DNA from: Budorcas taxicolor | Taxonomy: Eukaryota; Chordata; Mammalia; Artiodactyla; Bovidae | NCBI RefSeq assembly: GCF_023091745.1 | Contig: NC_068920.1 | Span: forward strand, 150,565,622-150,629,621 | Direction of reading: 5' to 3' | DNA length: 64,000 nucleotides | In this document: one piece after another, positions 1 to 11,776 of the stretch | How the letters are laid out: each line of letters starts with the position of its first letter | Numbering within the stretch: position 1 is the first letter of the stretch | Program-made: the position numbers and the translations under genes | Notes under the pieces: generated by a model | Seen by the model: only the letters and a program-made list of their open reading frames with translations | Databases searched by the model: none | What the model was told of the DNA's origin: nothing

Positions 1-74
1 TAAGTTATTTTATGATGTGATTGGAACTACCCAAAGAATGGGGAAGTGCCATGATAAAAAGTTAGCTGGCATAT

Positions 75-276
75 GAAAGCAAAAGTCACTCAGTCATGTC
101 TAACTCTTAATGACTCCATGGACTATACAATCCATGGAATTCTCCAGGTCAGAATGCTGGAGGGGGTAGCCTTTTCATTCTCCAGAGGATCTTCCCAACC
201 CAGAGATCAAGCCCAGGTCTCCCGCATGGCAGGTGGATTCTTTACCAGCTGAGCCACAAGGGAAATCCATATACAT
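75..276 (-). mobile_element. Bov-tA SINE
   Basis: A ruminant tRNA-Glu-headed SINE in reverse orientation. The BovB-derived body lies at the left and the tRNA-like head (complement of the B-box and A-box region, ending in gagccacaagggaaatcc) at the right. A 10-bp direct repeat, gctggcatat, at 65-74 and 277-286 is a plausible target-site duplication, although a few bases of uncertain origin (269-276) sit between the head and the right copy. It is not a working tRNA gene. Confidence 0.88.
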
Positions 277-286
277 GCTGGCATAT

Positions 287-430
287 ACATGCTACTATAT
301 AGAAAACAGATAACCAACAGGGACCTACTCTACAGCACCAGGAACTCTACTCAATATTTTGTAATAACCAATAAGTGACAAGAATGTGGAAAATAATATG
401 TATGTATACATATGTGTGTGTGTGCACGCG
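287..430 (+). mobile_element. Old artiodactyl L1 3'-end remnant
   Basis: The text running through aacagataaccaacagggac, gaactctactcaatattttg and a T/G/A-rich tail matches the 3' terminal region seen in many artiodactyl L1 copies. The same type recurs at 40.0, 42.1 and 49.2 kb in this window. It is divergent and has no ORF. The family assignment comes from remembered pattern, not alignment. Confidence 0.55.
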
Positions 431-1764
431 TAGTCTCTGACGAGCCAGAGACAGTGGAGTTTGGGGACCAGGTTGCCGACCCACCTTCAAGCTGGTGGCT
501 ACTGACATATTCATCAGTGGCTGATGGAAGGCTGCGGGGGCCAGGGTGGGGAGGGAGGGCTCAGATGTGTGCTTTGTTTTAAAACGAGAAAGCCTGCACC
601 CTGACAAATTTAATTTACCTTCTTTTGACTTCTTCTTCCTACTTCTTCTTTGCCCTTTCCTTTGCTCTCTATCTTCCCTTTCCTTTTTTTTCTTTTTTAT
701 TTTTTAAGAGATTGCATGTTTTGGAGCAGAGTTGAGAGGAAAGTACAGAGATTTCCAGTACAACTCCTCCCCCGTCCCCTAACATGGACATCCTGCCACC
801 CTCAACACCAGAGCAGAGCTTCGGCTCCAAAGGATGAACCTACTCAGACACGTGGTCCCCATCCACAGCCTGCTCTAGCGCTCAGCCTGCATGCTGCAGG
901 GTCCAGGGCTTAGTAACCTGTCCTTTTCGTCTCCCCTGCTCAACACCTGCCTTCTGTCTCCCCTTATTTTCTCTGTTCCTTGTCATCTCCTTCTGAGGAC
1001 CTGCCTCAGCCTGTGTGCTTTGGGAGCCTGAGATAATTGTTTTTGTGCACAACTGGTGTCTCATTCTGAAAAGGCACACACTTTCCAGAATAGTCTCTTT
1101 GGCTCCTATGATTCTCACAGTGTAAGTCTTCATACTGTGTGTGCCTCCCCCATCGAAGGTAACCCAGGGCTTAATCGCACAGCACCTTCATCAGACCATC
1201 TTTATCTGCCATACTGCATGGTGGCTATGTGTCAGAGAGATGGAGAGAGAGGTGAACTTTCTAATGAATTTTTAGTTCACCTTGAGCCTGAAGAGTGACA
1301 GGAAATATGTTCTTACAGCCTGGCACTGCAGGGTCGGACTTGGGCCAGCAAAACGTTGTCCTGGAAATCTTCCCGGGGCTGATACAAAAATGGTATATTT
1401 CCTCAGGAGACTTGATGGCCAAACTGTACAGCCTGGGATCTACTTGCTCTGATGTCTTTTACCTTGACAGAGGCTTTAGTCCTTCTTGATTGGAGGGTAA
1501 CTTCCCATCACTTTATAAATACATTTCTCTTTAGGCTGCTTTCTGAAGTATCAGAGAATGTCTCTTCCCCAAACAATAAGTGAGCAGGTAAGGGCATGCA
1601 ACCCAGCCATAGCTGACAAGAGAAGAATGCAAATTGGAATTCTCCTTTAGTAGACGGATTTGCAGCTTATTTGGAGAAGTACGAGATTCTAGAAGAGGAG
1701 ACAGACCTCCGGTTATTCAGAAGTCTCCAAAAGTCTGCGAGAAAAAGAGGTAGAAACGGAACAG
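431..1764. other. Mostly unclassified unique sequence
   Basis: Apart from the L1M-like piece at 700-870, no repeat family or conserved coding signal was recognised. Several short open frames occur on both strands, but none has a recognisable domain, a splice context or a length beyond chance. A pyrimidine-rich stretch lies around 628-705. Confidence 0.5.
700..870 (-). mobile_element. Ancient L1 (L1M-type) 3'-UTR fragment
   Basis: The phrases agagttgagaggaaagtaca, cagagatttccagtacaact and aaaggatgaacctactcaga resemble the reverse-complemented 3' untranslated region of old mammalian L1M elements. It is heavily diverged and has no intact coding sequence. Confidence 0.5.
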
Positions 1765-2134
1765 GGATGCTTTTGAACTGTGGTGTTGGAGAAGACTCTT
1801 GAGAGTCCCTTGGACTGCAAGGAGATCAAACCAGTCCATCCTAAAGGAAACCAGTCCTGAATATTCATTGGAAGGACTGATGCTGAAGTTCCAATACTTT
1901 GGCCACCTGATGGGAAGAACTGACTCTTTGGAAAAGACCCTGATGCTGGGAAAGATTGAAAGCAGGAGGAGAAGGGGATGACAGAGGATGAGATGGTTGG
2001 ATGGCATCACTGACTCAATGGACATGAGTTTGAGCAAGTTCTGCGAGATGGTGAAGGGCAGGGAAGCCTGGCGTGCTGCAGTCCATGGGGTTGCAAAGAG
2101 TCGGACACGACTGAGCAACTGAACAACAACAAGC
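1765..2134 (+). mobile_element. BovB (RTE LINE) 3'-end fragment
   Basis: The 3' terminal part of BovB in sense orientation. It covers the end of ORF2 and the 3' UTR, finishing in the typical gactgagcaactgaac followed by an AAC-rich tail. Both strands carry open frames that translate BovB ORF2 C-terminal text or its antisense shadow; neither is a host gene. It is 5'-truncated, as most BovB copies are. Confidence 0.93.
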
Positions 2135-3556
2135 AGTCACCCTCCATCCAGGAGAAGTGCAGGGATGCTCAGGGCACCAGGTGAACCCAGTTTCTGCTGA
2201 TTTAGCACAGGTCAGGGTCAGCAGAGACCCACAGCCCTTTCCTGTCTGTCTCAAGGTTTGGTCTTTAAGACCCTTGTACACTGAAGAAAACACTTGAAAC
2301 ATCACAACACCTTTCTAAGAACTACTGTTAGTTTCTTTATCTTCCTACTTACATTCTCTTCTTTCAAAATATCTTCCTAAATAATATGTGTTTTAATTTC
2401 CTCAAAAACATGTAATCAGCTACACCCTCCTACAATTCTTTGAACTCTTAAAAAAAAAAAAAAAAACACTGTTGAGGGGGCATCTGTTCCTTAAACCTTA
2501 CTCATTCTCAGATTTCTATATTAACAAATCAGAATATTCCTTATATTTTTCCCCCAGGGGTATTAAAAATCTACAGATTAAAAAAAATTCTTCAGTATCC
2601 TAGTCAATTCAGCCCTGCCCACTGTATCATGCATTCAACTCCTTTTCAAAAGGAATATACCATTGTATTTTCAGAAACTCAATTTTCCTTTTTGGTTGGG
2701 CAGTATAGAATAACAAAGTTTATGTTGTCGCGTAACACAGAAAATTTCTTTCAGTTCAACAGTCTTTACTTTTTCTCTTAGAGTAAATAAAACCTGCCCA
2801 AAGCTCAGCAGAAGAGCAAACTAACATGGAAACTCATTTTAGGGGAAAATGCAGGCAGACCCAGGCCCTTGCCCTCTCCCAAATCCTAGCCTAGGGGTTT
2901 CTTCTGAACAGAATCCTGCTGATTGTTTCCTGGGGAGGAGCAGGGACCGCTGCATTCCTCCTGAAGCTTCTGGGCTCTCCCCTCTAATCCTGTCTCAGAT
3001 GGCACAAGTTAGCACCCTCCCTGCCCCATCTGCAGAAGGGCACGCATCTGCTTGTCCCAGAGCAACGCCTCCCAGGACAGTGACTGGGGGCTCAGAGGGC
3101 AGGGAGCCCAGTGTCCTTGATCACACAGAGCACCCTGATTCCAGGTGCAGTGCCCCCCTGGCAAACAGTGTGTCCCGATCTGATGTTTACAGATGTAGTC
3201 TTCTGGGGGGAAACACGCCATTTCAATGAGCTTATTTCAATGCTTGATCTTCTCTTCTCCAAACTGTACAGCCAAAGCAGGGCCCCCTCCCCTCCCTTGC
3301 TGCAGAAGACATGAAGCCATCAGCATTCTCCTCCAGAGAGAAGTGAAAAATCTGGGTGATAGATTCTCAAAGAAACTTCTGTGGACTTTTTTTTTTTTTT
3401 TTTTACAAAAGAAAATAAAATCGAGCTAGATCTAACAGGGAACCCATAATCATGTTGTCATTCCTGGACTCTGAGCATTTTCTTTCTTCATGCCCTGTCT
3501 CGTTGTTAAAACCAGAAATACCTTGTATTCTGTCTGGGCCTTGGCTTTTCTCACCT
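2135..3556. other. Unclassified sequence, AT-rich then GC-richer
   Basis: No repeat or gene was recognised. There is a poly-A run at about 2451-2466 and a poly-T run at about 3388-3404. The 2850-3230 part is relatively GC-rich and open in one forward frame for 126 codons, but its translation shows no domain or splice signals that would support an exon. Confidence 0.45.
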
Positions 3557-3568
3557 CTGAAAGAGACT

Positions 3569-3849
3569 GCTGCTGCTGCTGCTACTGCTAAGTCACTTCA
3601 GTCGTGTCCGACTCTGTGCGACCCCATAGACGGCAGCCCACCAGGCTCCTCCGTCCCTGGGATTCTCCAGGCAAGAATACTGGAGTGGGTTGCCATTTCC
3701 TTCTCCAATACATGAAAGTGAAAAGTCAAAATGAAGTCGCTCTGTTGTGCCTGACGCTTAGCGACCTCATGGACTGCAGCCCACCAGACTCCTCCGTCCA
3801 TGGGATTTTCCAGGCAAGAGTACTGGAGTGGAGTGCCATTGCCTTCTCC
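3569..3849 (-). mobile_element. BOV-A2 dimeric SINE
   Basis: Two BOV-A monomers in tandem in reverse orientation, with the CTG/CTA-repeat 3' tail at the left end (3569-3588). A perfect 12-bp target-site duplication, ctgaaagagact, occurs at 3557-3568 and 3850-3861. The element is full length, about 281 bp. Open frames across it on both strands are artefacts of SINE sequence. Confidence 0.95.
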
Positions 3850-3919
3850 CTGAAAGAGACTAGGCAAGATAAAATCCAAGTTCTTGAATCACTTTATTTC
3901 CTGCAGATGAAATTAGAGT

Positions 3920-4096
3920 GAGTGAAAGTCGCTCAGTCATATCTGACTTTTTGTGACCCCATGGACTGCATGGAATTCTCCAGGCCAGAATACTGCCTTT
4001 CTCTTCTCCAAGGTATCTTCCCAACCCAGGGATCCAACTCAGGTCTGCCGCATTGCGGGCTGATTCTCTACCAGCTGAGCCACAAGGGAAGCCCTA
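3920..4096 (-). mobile_element. Bov-tA SINE with internal deletion
   Basis: Reverse-orientation Bov-tA with the complement of its tRNA-like head at the right end (gagccacaagggaagccc). A segment of the body is missing near 3966-3970 relative to other copies here (compare 19777-19963). No duplication was identified with confidence. Confidence 0.9.
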
Positions 4097-5640
4097 AGCT
4101 GGGCTTTACCAGCAGATGGAACTTGGTCATTTTGAAAACATTAAGCTTTCTCCTGTTTCGGAGAATGGGTGTGAAGGGCGGTCTTCTTGAAGCTCACTGG
4201 TGAGTCTCTCAAGGTCGGGTCTCGGGGATGGGGTTTCCTTACAACCTGAAGAAGTTCAGGTTGGTCTCTCATCACTTTCCCTCCTAACTCCTTGTCACAA
4301 AGCCCACAAAGTTTGTTAGCTTTTCACACTGATGAGCCAATAAATTACATTGGATTGAATCCCAATTAACAGTCTGCAGTTTTCATTTTGGAGACCAGCG
4401 ATTTCAGATATAGGAACGTTTCTGTGTGGTCCTGCCATACGATTTGCATCTATAAAGACAAGAATAAAAATGCAGGCGTAGGGGAAAGAGCTTTCTCACC
4501 ACCTTCCTTACAACTAAAACGTTCAAGACGGTTTGTGCAGATCCACCAGGGGGCGCTCATCCCACTGACTGTCCAGGGTGGAGGCGTGCTAAGCCCCTTG
4601 ACTTCACAGTCGAATCAAGACACTGGCCTCAATGAGGAGCCCCACAATCTTCCCCAAATGCCATTATTATGGCTATGTCCAGAAAATCACATTTTTAAAA
4701 GAGAGCAAATATAACTCTTTGCTTTAAAAATTGCTGCTTGTGAATACATAATGTTTCATAGCTATAAAAATAGTAATAGAGTCAAATATATTATATCATT
4801 TCAGATATTCCTGCATCAAGCTTCATTAACTTAAAGAGATCTAAAGAATAGAAAAAACATTGACTTAAAAAATGTGTTCAATCTTGAACATTCCTTGTTA
4901 GCTATTTTTCCAGAAAAGTCCATCAAATTAACACATGCCAGTGGACAGTACATAATGATCCTGTCTTTAAAAATCTTTTTAATGATAGAATTTGCTCATG
5001 ATTATGAAAAAGAATACAGTCAAGTTTAATGTCACTCTAAAGCCTGCTGATTCTAAATTTGGAATCATAAAAACACTGTGATTTTCCACAATTTTTCTTT
5101 ATAATGAAAGACTGATTGGTACAAAGAAAAATGAATATTCTCCGTGGCTTCTGGGAGATATGATAGGGAATGGCTAAAACAGAAGGGCACTTTTGAAAGC
5201 ACATAAATGAATAGTATTCCTCAATCTCAACATTTTGATGTGCTTTAGAAAGAAGTATATATATATATGTATGTATATATATATGTATATATATGTACAT
5301 ATACACACTTTTCCCATCAGTAAAAGATTTCAAATAAACATTTAAGCCCTATTAGAAAATGATCTAGTTGGTCTGTTGCTTTTAAAGCACTAGTTTATTC
5401 AGGAATGATTTGTGCTCTGCACCTTGTTCCCCACCAAATGTTTGTGGTTCATGTTTAATGTAAGAAAATTGAACTTAGTTTATCAGAATAACACACAGAA
5501 CTTAGTTTGGAAAGCTTAGATTTGGATAAGAGAAACTTTATTATTATTTTCTTAATTTTGGTGACCAATTAATATGGAACCAAGAAGATTTTTTTTTAAA
5601 TGAAAAAAAAAATCTTATAAAAACTTTTAAGATGATTTTT
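4097..5640. other. AT-rich unclassified sequence
   Basis: No gene or repeat family was recognised apart from the TA/TG simple repeat at 5256-5308. Frames of up to 108 codons have no supporting features. Confidence 0.5.
5256..5308. repeat. (TA/TG)n imperfect microsatellite
   Basis: An interrupted alternating TA/TG tract. The 98-codon reverse frame running through it translates to repetitive Tyr/Ile/His text and is not a gene. Confidence 0.9.
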
Positions 5641-6048
5641 TGTCTCTCTTTTGTCTTTCAGCTTCTGTGATTGTGATCTATCACCCCCTGACACACCCTC
5701 TAATTGTCGGAGATGTTTCTTTTCCTGCCTTATTTAGGCAACTGGGCTTAGTATGTGAATGGGTGGTATGCGGCAGGGGGAAGAGGAGCACAAGGGCAAG
5801 ATCTAAGGAAAGAGAAAGGAGAGTTGGATTTATTTTGGGCTTTGGCTTAGAACTTTTTAATCTTCGTTTTCCCGGTATAAAGGGGTTGGGCCAGTTGTGT
5901 AACATTCCTTCCAAGGCTTAAACTTAATGGATCTATGAAAATCAATGTTGTTGTATAATTGCAGGACTTCTCCTCTGTTCCCTTAGAGACAAGCTAGCAT
6001 GTTGCCCTCACGCTGGTCTAGCTGCTAGCATACGGACATTGCCTAGTA
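5641..6048. other. Unclassified segment with acceptor-like pyrimidine tract
   Basis: A run of T and C ending in ctttcag (AG at 5660-5661) looks like a splice acceptor, followed by a 93-codon forward frame. No matching donor, conserved protein family or polyadenylation context was found, so an exon is not called. Confidence 0.3.
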
Positions 6049-6085
6049 AGTTATCTATCATCTGTCTATCTATTTATCATCTATT
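6049..6085. repeat. TCTA-type tetranucleotide repeat
   Basis: Imperfect TCTA/TCTG/TTTA units. A second, longer run of the same kind lies just beyond the BovB pieces at 7588-7675. Confidence 0.85.
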
Positions 6086-6118
6086 TTATGTACTATAAGG
6101 TATTTGTCATTATATAAC

Positions 6119-6903
6119 CTCAGATATGCAGATGACACCACCCTTGTGGCAGAAAGTGAAGAAGAACTAAAGAGCCTCTAGATGAAAGTGAAAGAGGAGA
6201 GTGAAAAGTTGGCTTAAAGCTCAACATTCAGAAAACTAAGATTATGGCATCTGGTCCCATCACTTTATGGCAAATAGTTGGGAAAACAGTGGAAACAGTG
6301 GCTGACTTTATTTTGAGGGGCTCCAAAATCACTGCAGATGGTGATTGCAGCCATGAAATTAAAAGACACTTGCACTTTGGAAGGAAAGTTATGACCAACC
6401 TAGACAGCATATTAAAAAGCAGAGACATTATTTTGCCAACAAAGGGCTGTCTAATCAAGGCTATGGTTTTTCCAGTGGTCATGTATGGATGTGAGAATTG
6501 GACTGTAAAGAAAGCTGAGTGCCGAAGAATTGATGCTTCTGAACTGTGGTGTTGGAGAAGACTCTTGAGAGTCCCTTGGACTGCAAGGAGATTCAACCAG
6601 TCCATCCTAAAGGAGATCAGTCCTGGGTGTTCATTGGTAAGACTGATGTTGAAGCTGAAACTCCAATACTTGGGCCACCTGATGAGAAGAGCTGACTCAT
6701 TTGAAAAGATCCTGATGCTGGGAAAGATTGAGGGCAGAAGAAGGGGATGACAAAGGATGAGATGGTTGGATGGCATCACTGACTCAATGGACATGGGTTT
6801 GGGTGGACTCCGGGAGCTTATGATGGACAGGGAGACCTGGCGTGGTGCGGTTCACGGGGTTGCAAAGAGTTGGACATGACTAAGCGACTGAACTGACTGA
6901 CTG
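6119..6903 (+). mobile_element. BovB LINE fragment with reverse transcriptase motif
   Basis: A 5'-truncated BovB in sense orientation. It starts inside the reverse transcriptase at the YADD catalytic box (nucleotides 6124-6135 encode Tyr-Ala-Asp-Asp) and runs to the 3' end (gactgaactgactgactga). An in-frame stop follows shortly after YADD (tag at 6179-6181). A 168-codon forward frame at 6244-6750 encodes the ORF2 C-terminal part. The element cannot be functional. Confidence 0.95.
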
Positions 6904-6904
6904 A

Positions 6905-7582
6905 TTGTCTATATCACTTTGCCGACAAAAGTCTGTATCAAAGCTATGATTTTTCCAGTAGTCATGTACAGATGTGGGAAAGTGAAAGCTGCTCAGTCGT
7001 GTCCAACTCTTTGCCATGCCATGGACTATACAGTCCATGGAATTCTCTAGGCCAGAGTACTGGAGTGGATAGCTTTTCCCTTCTCCAGGGGATCTTCCCA
7101 ACCCAGGGATCCAACCCAGGTCTCCTGCCTTGCAGGCAGATTCTTTACCAACTGAGCTATCAGGGAAGCCTTACAGATGTGAGAGTTGGACCATAAAAAA
7201 GGCTGAGCACCGAAGGATGATGCTTCCCAACTATGGTGCTGGAGAAGACTCTTGAGAGTCCCTTGGGCTGCAAGGAGATGAAGCCAGTCAATCTTAAAGA
7301 AAATCAACCCCGGATATTCATTGGAAGGACTGGTGCTGAAGCTGAAGCTCCAGTACTTTGGTCACCTGATGCGAAGAAAGGCTTCATTGGAAAAGACCCT
7401 GATGCTGGGAAAGACTGAGGGCAGAAGGGGATGACAGAAGACGATATGGTTGGACAGCATCACTGACTCAATGGACATGAGTTTGAGCAGCTCCAGGAGA
7501 TGGTGAAGGACAGGGAAGCCTGGCTTGCTGCAGACCATGGGGTCACAAAGAGTCAGACACAACTTAGTGACTGAACAACAAT
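6905..7582 (+). mobile_element. Second BovB copy, interrupted by a SINE
   Basis: Lies head to tail directly after the previous BovB. It covers the ORF2 C-terminal region and 3' end and finishes in gactgaacaacaata. It is split at 6976/7172 by a Bov-tA that duplicated ten BovB bases. Remnant coding is frameshifted. Confidence 0.92.
6977..7171 (-). mobile_element. Bov-tA SINE nested in BovB
   Basis: Reverse-orientation Bov-tA bounded by a perfect 10-bp duplication, tacagatgtg, at 6967-6976 and 7172-7181. Removing the SINE and one copy restores continuous BovB text, so the SINE is younger than that BovB. Confidence 0.95.
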
Positions 7583-7587
7583 AATTA

Positions 7588-7675
7588 TTATCTACCTGTC
7601 TATCTATCCATCTATCTATCTAAACTGTTCCTATTTATCATCTCTCTATCCATCTATATATCTACCATCTACCAT
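7588..7675. repeat. TCTA/TCCA tetranucleotide repeat
   Basis: An imperfect run of ctat/ccat units immediately downstream of the BovB pair, matching the run at 6049-6085 on the other side. Confidence 0.85.
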
Positions 7676-8813
7676 ATCTGTTTATGTGTCCTTATCATTA
7701 TCATCTTCTATAAAACTAATAAATACTATTCCCTTGGTTCATCTGTTTCCAGAAGATCTTAAGCTTTGTTCATTCTTGCTTTCTACCACCATTACTTCTC
7801 TTAAACACCATCTGTATATGTTAAAGTGAAGTCTTTAGTAACATTATTAGAAAGATGTGAGGAGAAGGCAGACATGATTTACTGTGTGAACGTGTGTGAG
7901 TCTCTGGAGACCTCACCCCCCTTCTCCAAATAACACAGGACACTATCTTTGCCTTCTTCTCAAGGCAACACATGCTGGCCAATAGAGAGCCAATCTTTCA
8001 TGGGAGATTTGGCGCTAAGCAAAAGGGAACAGTTCTGGGTCATTTATTCCTGGTCGTTTTTGTTATTTCTTAAAAGGAATGTATTTTTTTAAATGAAGAT
8101 AACAACTAAGGATATTGTTCTAAAAATGAAAAGATCTTTTCACAATTTTATCTCTGTTGTCCAGAAAAATCTCTTGTGTTTGAAAGGCCACATAAATATC
8201 AGATGCTAAATGTCAACTTATTAATTTTGTCATTTTTGGGGATACTATTTTAGATAGTTCAAAATATAAAATGTATGCCATACTTTATACCATACTTCAA
8301 GGCCCATTGAGAATCATGTTTGTCCTTTCCATTAAAAAAAGAGAAGCTACCAACCTATAAATTTGGCCATTAAAATATATATAGGTACATATATATTTTA
8401 TACATTTTAAGACTCATATATGTACACACGCATACACACACATACACAAGACCATCTAGGGATCTTCCTCTGTGGGTAGCCACAGCAGAACGTACCGTTA
8501 AAATCACATTCACTGGCTACACATTCTCACACTTTATTATGAAAAATCAAACAAACGAATGATCCTTATTCTTTCAGAACTTGAGTGTTAGAGTAAACCA
8601 AAGCAGGCTTCCATAGGTATTAGGTCCCAGGACAAGGGCCGTAGGCCATGACCCCAGGCTGACTTGGCCGCAATGGGTCATGAGAGCAGAAAGGGCCTTA
8701 AGGTCATCATTCATGTTAACTTAGGGTGTCAGTTTCCCCTGTATTCTGCCCTTACTTTTCCCTTTTCTTTGGATTTTCCCCTGTCATCTAACCAGAAAGC
8801 TGGTTGTGAATTG
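7676..8813. other. AT-rich unclassified sequence with simple repeat
   Basis: No gene was seen. A TA/CA-rich simple repeat lies at about 8374-8451. The rest is unique-looking. Confidence 0.5.
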
Positions 8814-8825
8814 CATCATCTCAGT

Positions 8826-9133
8826 TCAATTCAGTTCAGTCACAACAGTTCAGGTCAGTTCAGTCTTGTCCGACTCTTTGCAACCCCATGGACTGGGCCT
8901 CCTTGTCCATCACCAACTCCTGGAGCTTACTGAAACTCGTGTCCATTGAGCCGGTGGTGCCATCCAACCATCTCATCCTCTGTCGTCCCCTTCTCCTCCT
9001 GCCTTCAATCTTTCCCAGCATCAGGGTCTTTTCTAATGAGTCAGTTCTATGCATCAGGTGGCCAAAGGATTGGAGCTTCAGCTTCAGCATCAGTCTTTCC
9101 AGTGAATATTCAGGACTGATTTCCTTTAGGATG
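8826..9133 (-). mobile_element. BovB 3'-end fragment
   Basis: Reverse-orientation BovB 3' terminus, about 308 bp, with the TTCAG-rich end at the left. It is bounded by a perfect 12-bp duplication, gcatcatctcag, at 8814-8825 and 9134-9145, so this is a short but complete insertion event (heavy 5' truncation), not a broken larger copy. Confidence 0.95.
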
Positions 9134-9145
9134 GCATCATCTCAG

Positions 9146-10465
9146 AGCCAAGAAAAGAAGTACTAGGCATCTTTTTGGTGTGAATATCTCCAAGTCCCAA
9201 GACTTCAGAGGAAGGCAGAGAGTGTGGGGAGGAGGTGAACATGACAGAGAAAGAGATTCACAAGGACAAGGGATGTGTTTTCATGTAAAATCTGAACCTT
9301 CCCTGTGATGGAGGAGTCTTGCTATGTGTGTCTTAGTAGGATGTGAGGCCTGTTTCCTATCACACCATAAAAAAGGGCAGAATAGCTGCTTTTCTGACTT
9401 TCCGGTCAGCAGTATTGGATACCTGGCTCCCGCTTAGGGAATTCCATGCTCACATACAGGGCTTGTCACCCAAGAAAGCCGGACACAGGAACCGGGCTTA
9501 CGTATCTCCACAGGAGCCCAGGCTCCAGCAGTGACAGTTAACGGCAGAGGTGTTTTCTCCTGCCCACTTCTGCCCCAGGTCTCCTGCCTGCATCTGTGCC
9601 TGCCTTGCCTCTTGTCCATCAGAGTCTGGCTCTATACAATCCCGGATATTCTGGGACCTAGCTAAACTCATTTTAGACTCAAATTCATGAATATGAATTT
9701 TGTGTCTTGCAGCTAAATGTCACGATGGATACAGATATTACCGATGGAGTCTATGAGAAAAGCAAATCCTATTTATCTCCCATTTACACTTGAAAATATG
9801 GCAACACAACACCCCAAGGAGCAACACACCCATCCCTGTCTGGCTCTTTCCATGAACCATCGATTCTCAATGATGTTGACCACGATGTTAACTCCTTGTG
9901 TCCTTAAATATTATTGAGGACAGCAAAGAGTGAGTGTTTATGTGGGTCGTATCTGTTGATGTGTACTCTGTTAGTAATTAAAAGTGAGACATTTTAGAAT
10001 ATTTATTAATGCATGCATAATAAAATTTCATGGTACGAATAACATATTTTTAGGAAAACTTATCAAGAAGAGGAGCGACTGTTTTTGCAAATTATATCAG
10101 TGTCAGGTTTAATGAAAGGAGCTGAATCTTCGTCTCTCTTCCTGCATTGACTTGCTGCAATCAGTTATTAGGTTACAGTAGGTTCAGACAGAGCTGAGTG
10201 CTTTACCAGCCTTCTCAGGTGGTTGTGTACATTGCCCTCTGACAGTGCATAGAAACTTGAACAGAGGTCGTTCCTGTTAGTGAACAGGTGTCGCTAACAG
10301 TGGTTGTGTGGAATCTGGACCTACATCCTCAAATGCTTTGGACTCTGTTGCATTGATTTATCTTGTACTTGGGCTCTTTGACTCACCCAGGAATTTTTTA
10401 ACATCATGCATTGCTTTGTTTGGGAAAACAGATTCACAGAGTTATCCAGATTTTCCATATGTGAA
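9146..10465. other. Unclassified unique-looking sequence
   Basis: No repeat or coding feature was recognised. Short frames of up to 66 codons only. Confidence 0.5.
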
Positions 10466-10476
10466 CATATATCATT

Positions 10477-10694
10477 GTGCTCAGTCGCTCAGTTGTGTCC
10501 CACTTTTTGTGACCCCATGTACTGTAGCCCACCAAGCTCCTCTGTCCATGCAATTTTCCAGGCAAGGATACTGGGAGTGAGTTGCCATTCCCTCCTCCAA
10601 GGGATTCTCTCGACCCAGGAATCAAACCCACGTCTCTTGTGTCTCCTGCATTGGCAGACAGATTCTTTACCACCGAGCCTGTTGGGAAGCTCCC
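10477..10694 (-). mobile_element. Bov-tA SINE
   Basis: Reverse-orientation Bov-tA with the complement of its tRNA-like head at the right. An 11-bp duplication with one mismatch (catatatcatt at 10466-10476, catataccatt at 10695-10705) flanks it. Several overlapping open frames here on both strands are SINE artefacts. Confidence 0.93.
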
Positions 10695-10705
10695 CATATA
10701 CCATT

Positions 10706-11776
10706 ACATAACAACAACAACAACAAAAAAAAAACACAAACCACATTTGTTATCATCACCACCCATCTCATTAGAACTGTCTCTAGGTACTGAGAAACTG
10801 TCAAGCCCAGACTAACAGATATAAGTTTGCCATATTTCTAATTTTCACTGGAAAGTTCTAACGTTATCATTGGCAACAAATACAGTCTGCTGTTTTCCTT
10901 ATAGGGACAGGCTTATTTCATTTATTTTCTAGGAAATGTCTTCCAAGCACCCCAGCTCTGAATGATCAGTTTGTCTGTCAGTCACTCTTTCGAATAAAAC
11001 TGCTACCCCATGAAGAAAGCAGCCGGTTCAGCCGGCAGCTCAAATGCTTGACGAGTTCTTTTCCTTGACACATGCTTGATAAGCACTGTCCCAGGGTATG
11101 CTGCAGACAAGCCTTGTGTGCCCTGAGCTTACCACACAGAAGATGGAGGAGACGCATACATGAGGCCTGAAATTTAATAATGTTGATCTTATTTATAGCT
11201 TTATCAAGGTCATTCTCCAGTGTGTGTGTGTGCACAAAGACCCATAACCAAGCTGCAAGGGCACAGCATAAATAGAGAATACTCGGGTTACTAGTCCATT
11301 TTAGTGCTACAGTCTTGCCTTCTGCTTGGACAGCCTTCTTGCACATCACTGCTTTTCACCTTCAGTGCAAACATAAGCATAGTGAAAAAAAGCAAGCAGC
11401 ATCTTAATTTTACGAGGAAAATAGTTTTGACCTTGCTGATATCCTGCGGCTGTCTTGGCGCCCAGGGGTCTGTAGACCATGGAGAATGGCCAGTCTAGTC
11501 ACTTTCGAGGCTCTGAGAGACTATTTTCCATCTGCCCCTCTCCTAAAGCTTCAGGTACCCCCCTCTTTTTTGTATTCTTGTAAATTTAGAAGCAGTCTGC
11601 AGAGACCCCCCCGCTGTACCCACGGGCCTATCACCTCCCCTAGCCTCCCTGGATCGGTGCCACAGGCAAAGCCTCCTGTCTTTTCCCAATGGATAGCTTG
11701 TGCTCCTGTCTAAGGACCCACCACTGGGGCTTCCATCTTTGTCTACTCAGGTATAAACCTGCAGCTCCTGTCTCCA
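10706..11776. other. Unclassified sequence
   Basis: An AAC-repeat and A-run at about 10711-10735 and a short TG run at about 11220-11232. A 123-codon reverse frame at 10978-11349 has no recognised domain. No gene is supported. Confidence 0.45.

Noticed and set aside
3569..3849. Repeated units suggesting a CRISPR array or satellite
   Set aside because: This is the dimeric structure of BOV-A2, bounded by a target-site duplication; there are no regular spacers.
5037..5333. 98-codon reverse frame
   Set aside because: It begins in the TA/TG microsatellite and has low-complexity translation.
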